Origin: Boswellia sacra
Taxonomy: Eukaryota; Streptophyta; Magnoliopsida; Sapindales; Burseraceae
Length of the DNA: 64,000 nucleotides
Reading direction: 5' to 3'
NCBI GenBank assembly: GCA_013180625.2
Contig: SNVD02000546.1
Location: forward strand, 1 to 64,000
The translations under genes and the position numbers were made by a program. Shown piece by piece: positions 11,449 through 26,789 of the stretch (position 1 is the stretch's first letter; each line of letters starts with the position of its first letter). The notes beneath the pieces were generated by a model. That model did no database searches. It worked only from the letters and a program-made list of their open reading frames with translations, and was not told where the DNA came from.

Positions 11449-12181
11449 TCAATACAAGAGGAAACGCCATGTCTTATCTTGCATAATCATTGGAAAGTCG
11501 TCAATCCAAATCTTCGCTTCATGACGATCCAATATTGGAAGCACACATAATAGAAAAATTATTGATGCTTCAACGGCTTTCAATATTGGTAGAGAAACAA
11601 TAATCCCCATGGAAGATTTGACCGTTGACCCAATGGTAGAAGTAGAAGAACCCAAATATGAATTACAACCTATGAAATCAACTTCTTGAATGATTTCATG
11701 AGATTCTTCACATATAGGCTCCACATCATCATTAGAATTCATCTTACCCTCGATCTCAATACCACCTCTTAGATTCTTCACATGTAGGCTCCACATCATC
11801 ATTAAGATTCATCTTGCCCTCAATCTCAATATCACCTCTAGATTCATGCCCATCTTCAAGATCAGCGTCGCTTGCTTCATCATCTCTACTAGAATCATCA
11901 CACTCATCCTCATGGTTTTTAGAAGTTGTATCCAAGATCCCTTGATTCCTATGTTTGGTAGATAACTCAAAATTAGAGAATTGTTTTGCGAGAACAGAAA
12001 CTTGTAACGCTTTTAAAGCTACTAATACTTCCGCCATCCTGTTATCCATGGCGTCCCTTGTCCTATTTTCTGAGGCTTGTATCATTAGCTGGAGTGTTTT
12101 TAATATTTCAGGTTGTTGGATTGAAGTTTCAGATGTGTCAGGGTCTTCAGTTTAGTTTTTCTTGCTTCTAGTCATCATAAT
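11449..12181 (-). pseudogene. Gag-like remnant in the TRIM-like element
   Basis: Starting near an ATG pair at about 12175 the minus strand reads MMTRSKKN, a stop, then TEDPDTSETSIQQPEI, ASENRTRDAMDNRMAEVLVA and an acidic tail. A frame change near 11760-11800 leads into a second copy of the DIEIEGKMNLNDDVEPTCEES block caused by a 70-bp tandem duplication. No protease, RT or integrase is present. The alpha-helical N-terminal style followed by an acidic region suggests a gag derivative, but no defined domain can be named. Confidence 0.55.
11700..11840. repeat. Tandem duplication of about 70 bp inside the gag-like remnant
   Basis: The block beginning AGATTCTTCACAT and ending TCAATACCACCTCTT (about 11700-11769) is repeated with few changes at about 11771-11840. 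The extra copy changes the frame of the gag-like remnant. Confidence 0.8.
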
Positions 12182-12204
12182 AAGACAAAACCAGGCGAAT
12201 TATG

Positions 12205-12345
12205 TGCTGTCGATGAACAGTACCCCACGGTGAACAGTGACTTTTGCGAACAGTACCCATGATGAACAGTGACTTCGGTGAACAGTACTCGTCCGTGAAC
12301 AGTAACACTGATGAACAGTGTGTCGATGAATAGTAATTTTTTTTT
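12205..12345. repeat. Degenerate GATGAACAGT repeat in the element leader
   Basis: At least seven copies of a GTGAACAGTNAC / GATGAACAGT motif spaced roughly 15-20 bp apart lie between the PBS and the gag-like frame. Similar AACAGT-rich leaders are seen in other plant LTR elements. A role in RNA packaging or dimerisation is conjecture. Confidence 0.75.
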
Positions 12346-12460
12346 TGAATGGACGATGGAAGATGAAATTGGGGTAAAGTAAGTTGATGGTGGTGGGAGG
12401 TTTTAGGATTTATGGGTTGTATAAAAATTAAAAGATATATAGTATAAGAGGGGATCAAAA

Positions 12461-12476
12461 CCACGCTCTTATACCA
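12461..12476 (-). promoter_or_regulatory. Primer binding site (initiator tRNA-Met type, one mismatch)
   Basis: The minus strand reads TGGTATAAGAGCGTGG two bases after the LTR C end. The canonical iMet site is TGGTATCAGAGC, so one base differs. The two-base spacer is AT. Confidence 0.8.
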
Positions 12477-12478
12477 AT

Positions 12479-12904
12479 TGATGAGGAACGGGGTTCCTCA
12501 AGTTAAAGAAATGGAGGGAGATATAGACAGAGGAAATGGGAGAAATAATAGAAGAAATTTAGGGAGAAATAGAGTGAAATTTAGGGAGAAGACAATCTTT
12601 TTACTAAAAGATCAAAAACCAATAACAATCAAATCTGAAAATAACATAACTAAAAACTCCTATTTATAGGACCTTAAAGTATAGTTCTATTAGGAAATAA
12701 AATCCTATGAGGAAATAGAATCATAATCCTAGTTAAACTAGAAATACCAAAATTAAATCCTAAATAAAATAGTAAACTATTAATTAGGAAAATAACTCAA
12801 ATTAGGATTACTCCCAATTTAGGAAGTCAAAATCCTTAATAATAGTCAAAATCCCTAAAATCAAAATTAAAATCCTTAAGTTATTCCTAATTTGTCCTAC
12901 ATCA
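12479..12904 (-). repeat. LTR C (5' LTR of the TRIM-like element)
   Basis: A 426-bp copy adjoining the PBS, hence the 5' LTR on the minus strand. Its outer flank TAAAG is the right-hand target-site copy. Confidence 0.9.
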
Positions 12905-13676
12905 TAAAGACATATAAAATCCTTTGTTATGATTTGAGAAACTAGAACACCTATTTTGTACTACTTTTTGTAAAATGTATATGTAAGGCTTGAAATGTTA
13001 ATTGTTTTAATATATCTATTTATTTAATTAAAAAGGGTGTAACACGAGGATCTTATGAACAAAAAATTATTACTCCTTGGCGAACATAGCTTAGCCTGAT
13101 CACCAACTTAAAAAAGAAAAAAAAGTGGCTAGTTGCATTGAAAGCTTTCTAATGATTAACCTGAAGAATGCCCTCAATCATTTGAGTCCAGATCATTTCT
13201 TATCACATTTTCTTGTAATTAATGCAAATCATTTACTGAAAAAATTAAGTTTAGAGAAATGATTATTTCCAAGAAATTAAAACGAATTATTAGTAGCAAG
13301 AACTCAAATCTTGAGAAGATGCGATAATGGTAGAGTATACTTTTGTGAAATATATTTGATGTCTGTACCAACTTGATGAGACTAACCAATAGAAATTGGC
13401 AAAAATCGAGGAGAGAAAGCTAGGTAGAGAAGAGATGCTTTTGTTTTTTCTCTACCTTTGACGCGCATAAATGAAAAGGAAAGACAGTGGATTATCAAGT
13501 AAGCATATCCCATGCCACCATTTCAACCATCATACTGCTCTGAGGCCTCATATGTTTCCTTTGTGTCTGTACTATGACCTTCTTTTTCTCTTATCTCTCT
13601 CTCTCTCTCCTTGTACATTCAATGTTCATCATTTATTTCCCGCACTACTTCTCTCACTTTTCTGTGTCTCCTCTTC
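12905..13676. promoter_or_regulatory. Upstream region of the ATL gene
   Basis: This is AT-rich non-coding DNA between the TRIM-like element and the ATL start codon. A pyrimidine-rich CT tract (13594-13610) lies 66 bp before the ATG and probably belongs to the 5' UTR; such CT runs are common near plant transcription starts. No TATA box could be assigned with confidence. Longer frames here (13471-13809, and the 22-residue extension from 13611) overlap this tract and are not supported. Confidence 0.5.
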
Positions 13677-14207
13677 ATGGCTGATCCACCACTTTCACCC
13701 TCTCCTTCTCTTAGCTGCAATAATCATCATGATCAATCCCGGGCAGAACCTCCAGCAAACATCGATTTCAATGTCATGGTCATTGTGGCTGCCATGTTAT
13801 GTGCTTTAGTGTGTGCTCTAGGCCTCAACTCTATGTTGCAGTGTGTGTTTCAATGCACATACCGAGCAGTAACCGAGCCAAGGCAATGGGTTGTTTCTCG
13901 TAGACTAAACACTGGTCTTAAGAAGAAAGAAATGGTAGCTTTGCCCACTTCAACTTATGCAAATTCAGGAAATTCACCATCATCATCATCAGCATCAGCA
14001 TCAGGGTGTGCTATTTGCCTTCTTGATTTCATCGATGGAGACAAAATTCGTATTCTTCCCAAATGCAACCATCGTTTCCACGTTGTATGCATCGATAAGT
14101 GGCTGTTATCTCGCTCTTCATGCCCTACTTGCAGGCAAAGGCTCAACGCCAATAATCACTCTACGAGTACTATGCCCTCTTTAGATCAAATCGTTACTGC
14201 TAGCTAG
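13677..14207 (+). CDS. ATL-family RING-H2 E3 ubiquitin-protein ligase, 176 aa, intronless
   Basis: A membrane-anchored RING-H2 protein that should accept a ubiquitin-charged E2 and transfer ubiquitin to an unknown substrate. One hydrophobic segment at residues 32-54 (MVIVAAMLCALVCALGLNS) is the single ATL transmembrane helix. The family GLD box follows (GLKKKEM, residues 80-86). A Ser-rich spacer leads to the RING-H2: C111, C114, C130, H132, H135, C138, C149 and C152, with the tryptophan at W142 expected for E2 binding. All eight zinc ligands are present and the frame is intact. I chose the ATG at 13677 rather than the in-frame ATG at 13611, because the extra 22 residues come from the pyrimidine-rich leader and have no family counterpart. 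Closest in style to the short ATL72-ATL80 subgroup. A single exon is normal for ATLs. Confidence 0.93.
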   Translation: MADPPLSPSPSLSCNNHHDQSRAEPPANIDFNVMVIVAAMLCALVCALGLNSMLQCVFQCTYRAVTEPRQWVVSRRLNTGLKKKEMVALPTSTYANSGNSPSSSSASASGCAICLLDFIDGDKIRILPKCNHRFHVVCIDKWLLSRSSCPTCRQRLNANNHSTSTMPSLDQIVTAS

Positions 14208-17200
14208 AACTTGATTAATTGCATGTATTAAGTAGAAATATATATAGTTAATTCTAGCTTTTCTTACGTACGTGCATCTTTTGTTAAATTTTTATGGAGC
14301 TGGCTAGCTTAGCTACTAAGGATGTTCCAGCTGGCTTTTAAATTTCTAGTTATCAAGATATGATCGTTGATCTGGTAATCAATAAGTTTTCTAAGTAGTA
14401 ATCATCAAATATTGATAAATGATGTCTTTTCTTTTGTGTAATATAATTTGTAGCGGATTATGTTAGTAGATAATAATATTGGCCCATAGCTAGTGGTTTG
14501 TGTGGTTTCAATTTCCATTATTTGGACCAATGCTGTGGCTGCATATAGCCTGCAATCTTGATTCTGAGAACCGATTGCAACTTAAAGATAAGACATTAAA
14601 TTTAAGAGAAAATAATACTGACACCCCAAGATTAAGATTGAGTAATAATATACTTTCTAAAAATTAAAAATAACATTATTCTTCCGATTTTCTCCTTATA
14701 ATCTTCTTATATTTGACAAACAAGCATAAACATCGTACTTTTCTATGGTAACTAAAAAGTAACAATATAAAGGTATTTTAGACATTTAATATTTATTATC
14801 TATTTTAAAAGTAAATAAATTGAAAAAGTAGGGTATTATACTAGTTTTTCAAGCGAATAATGTTAGTCTTACAAACTTTGTATATAAACTCTTGCAAATA
14901 AATTGATGTGTTATAAGATAATTGGAGTAGTAGATATAAAAAATCACTTTATTTAATAAAGAGTGATGATATATAAATAAATGAGTGATGTAATATCAGT
15001 TTGTACATATAAGCTTCTATATATAGTTTGTAAGAGTAACACTACTCTTTTCAAGTACATAGATGTAAAGGTTGTCCGCATAGTTTGTAAGAGTGGCACT
15101 GTTTTTTTCAAGCACATGGAGATAAAGGAAACACCACATCTTAAGCATGTCGATGTAATTTCACCTTTAATTTAACTCTTTCTTTCTATGTATTAATTCA
15201 TACTCTATCGAAAAAATTCATTGTCTAACGATGTTATTTAAGTAAGTTCAAAATGAAAATTGTTTCAATGTTATTTCACATTTAATTTACAATCCATATC
15301 TTGATCTTAACATGACACAAGTGGCACGATCGCCATTGTTCCTCACAATTATTTCTAAAAATAAAATTACAATGATTATTTTAAACCTAAAGAACTTTTT
15401 TCCATACATTAAAATACTAAAAATGTTACGTCATATACAAATTTTGGAAACTTGGTTATTTAATTTTAGATCACAAATTAATCAAATATATTATGAATTA
15501 ATCTTTTTTCCCCTTTTCCTGACCAACACAGAATCTATAAGATTGGGAAGCAGAGGAAGGTGGGTGTCACCATCAACGATGGCAATGGCTATGGCACCTT
15601 CAACTTCATTTTTTTCAGTCTTACATTAACACCTCTTTGAGCCGGGAATTGAATACAAAGATGCATTGATTGCTACGGCCAAAGTAAAAGTTGGATGTAT
15701 AGATGCTATAAAGTAGTATATATAAAGCTAGATAGATAAAGATTTCAACATCTAAAATTCCAATTCGTTACAAAATATATGCCCTCGCGAAAGCAACCAC
15801 CACTAATCTGTAAACTTGAAGAACATGGAATTGGACCAATACTCTTTCCATTCAGTTGATGCGTAAAAAAGGCACAACACCAAAGGACAAATAATTGAGA
15901 ACTACGCGTTCTAGCAAGACATGAAAATATCGAAATGTCCAAAAATAGCAAAGGATGAATTAAAGAGATCGGTGGCCTCATAAATTGATTCAACTGGATG
16001 GGTATTCAGTTGATAATCACTTTGGTAGATCATACTTGTTAGTTGAAAAGAACACCATACTAGTATCTCAGTAGTCGTCTTAATTAGTGCTTGGTGCTCT
16101 ATTTTCATCTCGATGCTTTACACTTGATCTATGCTTCATTGCTTTAACTTGAACTTGGTTTAATTCCAAGACACTTCACTAGCTTTAGATGGCCAACGTG
16201 ATTTCCTCCGTATTGGTGTTACATGTTTGTTTCCATGGGTGCTGATTATTTGGCCCCACACTTTTGTTTTCTAATTCTATCAAAGGTGAAATACCTTATA
16301 ATTAAAACACCAGCGTACCATATAATTAGAACGCTGATACAACCAACTCATACAATCTAACATGCTAAAACATCGTTAGGTGGATAATTATCAAATCGTT
16401 TATTAGACTTTCTTTCATTTATTGTTAATTGTTACTCATCAACTGATATTGTGTCATCATAGTCACTTATATGTTCTCATTATAAATTGAATGAATGAAC
16501 CGATTGAATCGATATTATATCATCTATTGATATTGTATCATCATATTCACTAATATCATATTCTCTTTCAGGGTTGTATGAATCGATTGAATATAGAGTA
16601 TATTACTCATTATAAAATGAAATCACTCTTAATCTCAAAATCGTTTATTCTGTAAATGAATTTCAGGTTTTACCATTCATCAACTCTTTTGGTGACATCT
16701 AGTGATATTAAATATGACGTTTTATGTAGAAACTAAGCCACAGATATAAGAATAATTGAAATTCCATGTCTTATTGGGAGCAAAAAGCAGAATCATATGT
16801 GGCCAAGTTTGCAAATGCTTCAGATATGAAATTGACATCCAAATTGAGTGTAATTATAACACGTGATGAGAAAATAGTGGTTCTGGTTTCTTGCCATTGA
16901 GAGATTTGGTAATCAAAGGAATGACGAAATGGTACACGTGGTGCTGTGCCGGACACTAACTGAGCCAAGCAATGGGCCACGCCAACTTGTTCATGAGATT
17001 ATTTTTCCGTTGAGGAATGAACAGAGCACCAGAACTTTAAAGGACTGTATAACTCACCCTATTTTCATCATTATCTATCTTTCTACGACCAACCAAATTC
17101 ATCGTATACCATCCTTTACAAACACAACACCAAAAGGGTATCATCTATTTCATTTCAAATTCTGTCCAGGTTCAGAATTCTGAGACTTATTTGACATGTC

Positions 17201-17407
17201 TAATTGAATTCATACAAATATATGATAATCTCTGCTAAACATAATAAACGGCTAATAGCATGTTCCATTCCGTCGTTCTTTCTAAATTCTAAATATCTTA
17301 CTTGTCTTAACCATGTACAAAGCTAACAAGCAGGTTAGAACTGCAGATAAACTATTACTAGTGACTAGGTGAGACGGAAATTCAAGATTCTTACAAGTTT
17401 AATGGAG
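14208..17407. other. AT-rich intergenic DNA with minor repeats
   Basis: This spacer lies between the ATL and CCT genes, which converge. A 56-bp imperfect tandem repeat occurs at about 15026-15127 (two copies beginning AGTTTGTAAGAGT). A low-complexity stretch at 16438-16600 repeats ATCATATTCACTAATATC-like motifs. A short GC-richer patch at 15540-15600 can be read as a peptide but has no identifiable relative. No gene is supported. The last few hundred bases before 17408 should include the CCT 3' UTR. Confidence 0.55.
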
Positions 17408-21668
<4,261 letters not shown>

Positions 21669-21921
21669 TCTCTCTCAGTTGTGTTTGATAACGCAGAGAA
21701 CCAGAGAGTCAGAGCGCGTTTACTCTAATGACTTCAATCATTACGGTCAGGTACAACTCCAAGAAGCCAAACTACAAAAATAAATTATAACATAAATAAA
21801 TAAAATAATCAAGTTCCTTGTTAATATTTGGCGAAATTAACAAAAATCCTAACATTATGGGGCCTCCTGAAAATTTGACAACCTTTTTTTTTTTTAATTT
21901 AGATTCATTACATGGTCTTTT

Positions 21922-21957
<36 letters not shown>

Positions 21958-23155
21958 TAATACTACATTATAACTTATTTATAACCAACAGCTATTAAGA
22001 TATCAAGCGTGAAGTGTTTGAAAACCCAAAAAAAAAAAAAAAAAGTTTCTATATGCAAGTATCGATAGAGTGAGGGCGACTAAAGTTTCAGTGCTTGTGC
22101 TTGTGTTGGGATTCCAAAGGCACTCCTTGGCTAGCCGAAGTTTGGTCCAATTTTAAAAAGCATTCTTAATTTGGAGTTATGTCAGTATTTCTTTTAATAA
22201 CTATCAAAATTTATCATAATTTCATTTTAATATTTCGAGACTTTACCTTCACAATCCGTCTAGAATTTTTGGAGACTTCACTTCGTAAAAGGTATTTTAA
22301 ATTAAATGTAGAAGCAATTATAAAATCTCAACTAAAAGTGGTAATATATTGCTAGATAATACTTCATATATGTTTTGATTAGAACGTGAAACTCATTTTT
22401 AACCCTTTTTTCATTTTAATTTATTTTAATGAAATATTTAAGTTGTTATTGAATTAAGGATAAAGATCCATTGTATTTCAAAAACCCTCTACCGACCCTT
22501 TAACCATCTTGAAACATCATTAAAAGCTCAGTTTTGTCTCTGACTTTTTTATGTAAATATTTTCTCGAGCTTTGTATTTGTTAAGGGAAAAAATATGACC
22601 TTGAAAAACTTTATATTTGTTATTTGTTATTGTCGTGTATTTTCAGTTCGATTATTATCACAAAAGGAGTAAAAAGTTTAGCTTATCAAAATGTAATCAT
22701 AGTATAGTAAAACATTCATTCATAAATTATGACATTTAGACCAAAATGATTTACAGAAATAACAATCTTTGATCTAATTTTGAGCGAAATTTTGGTTTCA
22801 ATTGATTAATAATTTGAACATAGCATCATATTGGCTCAAATCCTGCCTTCACTTTGTCTTGTATCATACATTTTAGATCTTCATGGTTCATGCCAAATGT
22901 ACCCATAATCTCATAGTAGTCCCACTTGTTTACTTTGCATTAAACAATAAACTTATCAACTGCAAATCCAGTAAATTGAAATCACCGATAAGGAGGTACA
23001 AAAACTTAAAATTTACACTCATTTTACATCCATAAATCTAGATCTATTCTGCAGTTCCATACAATATACATACTATCTTGCCGAGAATTCAGAAGACGAG
23101 ACGATGGCAGTACTTCAATATTGAAAATTTCCTACACTTGGTTGCAGGAAATTGA
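21669..23155. other. CCT promoter/5' UTR side and intergenic DNA
   Basis: About 1.5 kb separates the CCT start codon from the stop codon of the upstream RRM gene; both genes read leftwards. The first 100 bp or so next to 21668 should be CCT 5' UTR. A (TA)n tract lies at 21923-21953 and A-runs near 22030. No TATA box is assigned, because TA-rich repeats make it ambiguous. No coding evidence. Confidence 0.5.
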
Positions 23156-25289
23156 TTAGTACCAACAATCAGCTACCTCATCTTGCTGCACCAAAGGCTG
23201 CTTTTTTGGGGGTCCAGAGGTTTTAGGGTATCCTCTAAATCTGTCTTTCCCAGGTTTGGCAATATCAACGTAAATCAAGCGCCCATCAAACATCTGAGAT
23301 TGATAAAAGATTAAATGTGAGTCTTCAAGGTCAAATATTCAGATAGATTTTTTAAACTCTCAGCAGTTTGGCTAAAACACAACACTGATAGTTTAGCATT
23401 TCACTTGTAATGAGAGGTTTCTGATAAATTTCCTAAATCTTCAAGTTTTTGATGAATTTTAGGAAAACTTGTGAGCAATTCATGACTCATCAGATGTATT
23501 TGACTCATCTTGAAATCAATAACATGCACCACTATTCAGCCAAACCACAGAAGAGGTCAATGAAATTATGCAAGAAAAAAATATCCTGGAATGAAAGAGC
23601 AAGTTGAGATGAAAGAACCTTGCGATCCATATTCTCTAAGGCAAGTATTGCATCATCTTGACAAGTAAATTGAATAAAAGCATATCCTTTGGACCTTTTT
23701 GTCAATTCATCCTTGACAATTTTAACTGCCATAAATAGGACAAAGAGTTTAACAGGTCTAAAGCATGCACTGAAGCAAAATCACAGACGAGATTTAAATA
23801 ATCAATTAATCCAAAATTAACAAATTGAGAGAAACGGCAATTACCTTCTGCTATTTCACCGAAGTTAGAGAATTCCTTTTGTAACCTACTTTCATGAGCA
23901 GTAAATGGTAAATCTGCAATCCAGCAGAAAAGTTTCAGATGGAAAATTCTATTAGGAATTTAAGGATGTATATCTGTGCACGCATACGCAAAAAAGAAAA
24001 TGAGGACATCAGTGTGAAGTTAGCAAGCCAACATCAGCTAGCCTACTTCACAAACTGTCTCCATTTTAGGTCCAAAGTATAATTCTAGACCTGAGAAAAA
24101 TTATATCCATGTAGACATACTGCTAACTCTAACAGCAATAATAATAATAATAATAATAATCTACTACTTTTCTTGATACAATAGAGAAAAATTTTAATAA
24201 AATAACAAATAAAAGAAGAGTAGAAAGAAATTCTAACCCTAGACCAAAACCTCCACTCTTTGTTGAATGTAAAAGCTATGCAGACCAATAAATCTGATGT
24301 CACCAACCAAAATTCAAACTGCCCATTGCTCTAATCAATATCTAGAGTATCCTTTAACAGGTCAATCTATGTTGCAATGCATTTATTTGAAACCCTTTCT
24401 TTTCAATCAAAATCACATTTTTATCATAATTATAAAAAAATAAAAATAAAAAACCTACTATATGTTGCAGAGACCAAATAAAATAATAGTTAGGTCAAAG
24501 AAGGCCAACATAAAATTTGAAAATCCAAGTACGAATACGAGGCAAAATGATTGTTTGAACCCTTTTCTATTTTGGGTTATTACAATTTTCCATTCACAAA
24601 TTCGACATCATATAACTGATAAGTCTCTAAGCATATTATTCATTCTAATAAACATAAGAATATTTCTTCACTTATATTATAACCAGCATTCTCTTGGTCA
24701 TTACTACCAAAATTAATCTAATGATTTATCATATCCTAATAATCTTCAAATAATAAACCATTTGATCCTCAACCTCTATCTTCCCCAAAAATCTTAAATA
24801 CTATTAAGACCAACATCAAAAAAACTGAAATCGAATTTCCTGCCATTAAAAAATATATATATATCCAAGCTGGCTGTAAAACAAAATGCTGTGTCAGGAT
24901 TTCACTTCCCTTGGTAGATCAACTATGTATAGAGCCAAAACATAAGCACCTCAAATAGTTGCAATCAGAATCACTAACCCAAATCACAAGTAAACAACAC
25001 TTGTGTGTGAAAAGAATCATCAAAATAGTAACATAATAACAAAACAAAGAGCCTAACACTAATAAAACCCAACCCAGATGACAAAACCGATCAAACTAGC
25101 TAAAGAAACTGAAGAGTAATCAAAGGAATGCCAAAGAAGGGAAGTGACTGTACTTCTAACCATGATTTTGCTGGCAAGTGGATAATCAGAGATTGATGCT
25201 CTCAGGTTCAAGGTGCTACCATGCAGACGACTTGGCAGAGACTTCGCAAAGAAGGTTTGTGGCGGGTAAGATAGAGTCGCTGCCCACAT
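23156..25289 (-). CDS. Single-RRM RNA-binding protein, probably organelle-targeted, 4 exons, 149 aa
   Basis: Coding exons on the minus strand: 25289-25154, 23913-23845, 23725-23619 and 23293-23156 (450 bp with stop). Phases join exactly and all introns are GT-AG. Residues 1-38 are rich in Ser, Leu, Arg and Ala with few acids, as in a chloroplast or mitochondrial transit peptide. One RNA recognition motif follows: RNP2 is IMVRNLPF (residues 42-49) and RNP1 is KGYAFIQF (about 82-89), ending around GRLIYVDIAKP. A basic Gly/Pro/Lys tail and a short acidic end complete it. The size and layout resemble the small organelle RRM proteins, some of which act in RNA editing or splicing. That role is inferred, and the exact subgroup cannot be fixed without a search. 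The largest intron (1.2 kb) separates the transit-peptide exon from the RRM exons. Confidence 0.9.
24136..24161. repeat. (AAT)n microsatellite in the first intron of the RRM gene
   Basis: About eight uninterrupted AAT/ATA units within the large intron. Confidence 0.85.
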
Positions 25290-25789
25290 ACTAGTCGCTC
25301 TCTTGCCTCAGAGACTCCCCACCTTCTAAGACGGCAACAAAGGGAAGCACTTTTGAAGACAGTGCTACCGCTAGACGCCATCGTTTCATTTTGAGTATAG
25401 CAGATGAGACCTCATGCGAATCTTGTTGAGCCGCGGCCCAGGCCCAAAAATACACTCCCTCGTCACGATTGATTTTTTTTTTTTTTTTTTTTAATGGCAA
25501 ATTTGAGTTGGTTCGAGATTTAGTCAACCTTTATATTATTACCATTATTATTTCTTTATCTCGTCAAGTTCAATGCCAATCATACATATATCCACATTTT
25601 TTCACCTGTGATCACAACTCGGCATTTTGCTCAATAAAGTATCCAGTATTACTTAATATCTCAATGCTTAAATTAGCCAATAAAAAGATAAAAAAAGGAT
25701 GAGAATTAGATAAAGTTGTTCATTTTTGTTTTAATGACAGGTGGGTTTGTTTCTTTTTTCTTTCATTGAACTTCCAGTCAGAACGTAGT
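25290..25789. other. RRM-gene upstream region
   Basis: The stretch begins with GC-richer sequence just upstream of the start codon (likely 5' UTR and promoter), a T-run at 25472-25491, then AT-rich DNA up to the CACTA terminus. Small frames here overlap the T-run and are not supported. Confidence 0.5.
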
Positions 25790-26789
25790 CACTATAAGAA
25801 ATTTGTAATTTAGTTATAACATTAGATTTCATAACTAAAAACATAACCAAAAATATGGATATAGTGACAATAGATAATATTCTTCACTAATATTATTGAA
25901 TTGATGAATATCAATGACCAAATTCAAAACATGACTAAATTTTTATGACTAATAAATATTCTTGCCAATATTCTTAAAGAATTAGTCATGAGTTTATTTA
26001 TTTATTTATTTTTTTAGAATTAGTGACCAAAATGACTTGGTCCACATTAAAAAAACTACAATTGGTTACTAAATGACAAAGTTTTTTAGTCACCATTTAG
26101 TAGTCTCACTAAAACATGTTACTTGTATAAGATAAAAATTTTGGTTACAAATTAAAATAATAATTGGTTGCTAAAAGTCAATTTCTTTTAAAAGGATTGG
26201 GTTGACCTCATTAAAATTTAAAAAAAATTATAATAAAAAGTATGAAGATCTTAAAAAAATAATTATTTCATATTTTTCATCATTGTCTTCCTCTCCAAGT
26301 GCATAACATTAAGAATAAAAACAAATTAAAAAATTATCATCCATTTCATTTGCATAAAACTAAATGCTATAATTGCAATAAAACGTCTATGAAATGATAT
26401 TTTTTTTAATCCATGACTAATGTATTTCCATAAAGTAAGATTAGTAAATTAAAATTTTACCAAAAGGAATTAGTCTATGCAATTTCAAATCACAAGTGCA
26501 AAGACAAACTTCTTAAATTGATTAGAAGCATAAATAATGATCTTAGATGACTTGTCAGCCAACATTTGTTAGGTTTGACTTACAATATTGGTAGATTTAT
26601 GTTCAGGAAGAACAAATATTGGTATGGACTTACCTCCTTTAGGCCAACGTTAAAATTAAATGATAATAGACATTTCTAAAGATTAAAGTATTATTTAAAA
26701 GTACAAATGAAAAGGAGGAAGAATGAATATAAATATGCATAGTTAATGTACTTATAGAAGAAAACATCAGAACTATGAAACTAATTACC

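Larger units (their letters stand above)
10545..12904 (-). mobile_element. TRIM-like non-autonomous LTR element with three LTRs (LTR-LTR-internal-LTR)
   Basis: Three direct copies of a 422-426 bp LTR occur at 10545-10966, 10969-11392 and 12479-12904. On the minus strand they start TGATGTAGGACAAATTAGG and end CCCCGTTCCTCATCA. A 1086-bp internal region between the second and third carries a tRNA-iMet-type PBS next to the right-hand LTR and a polypurine tract next to the middle LTR, giving minus-strand orientation. The outer flanks GAAAG (10540-10544) and TAAAG (12905-12909) match at 4/5 bases, consistent with one target duplication around the whole three-LTR unit. There is no pol, so it must have moved in trans. 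Confidence 0.88.

Noticed and set aside
13611..13676. Upstream in-frame ATG extending the ATL protein by 22 residues
   Set aside because: The extension lies in the pyrimidine-rich leader and has no family counterpart; the ATG at 13677 gives a normal ATL N-terminus.
15312..15629. 105-codon frame in intergenic DNA
   Set aside because: Low-complexity Ile/Lys/Asn-rich composition typical of AT-rich chance frames; no motif.
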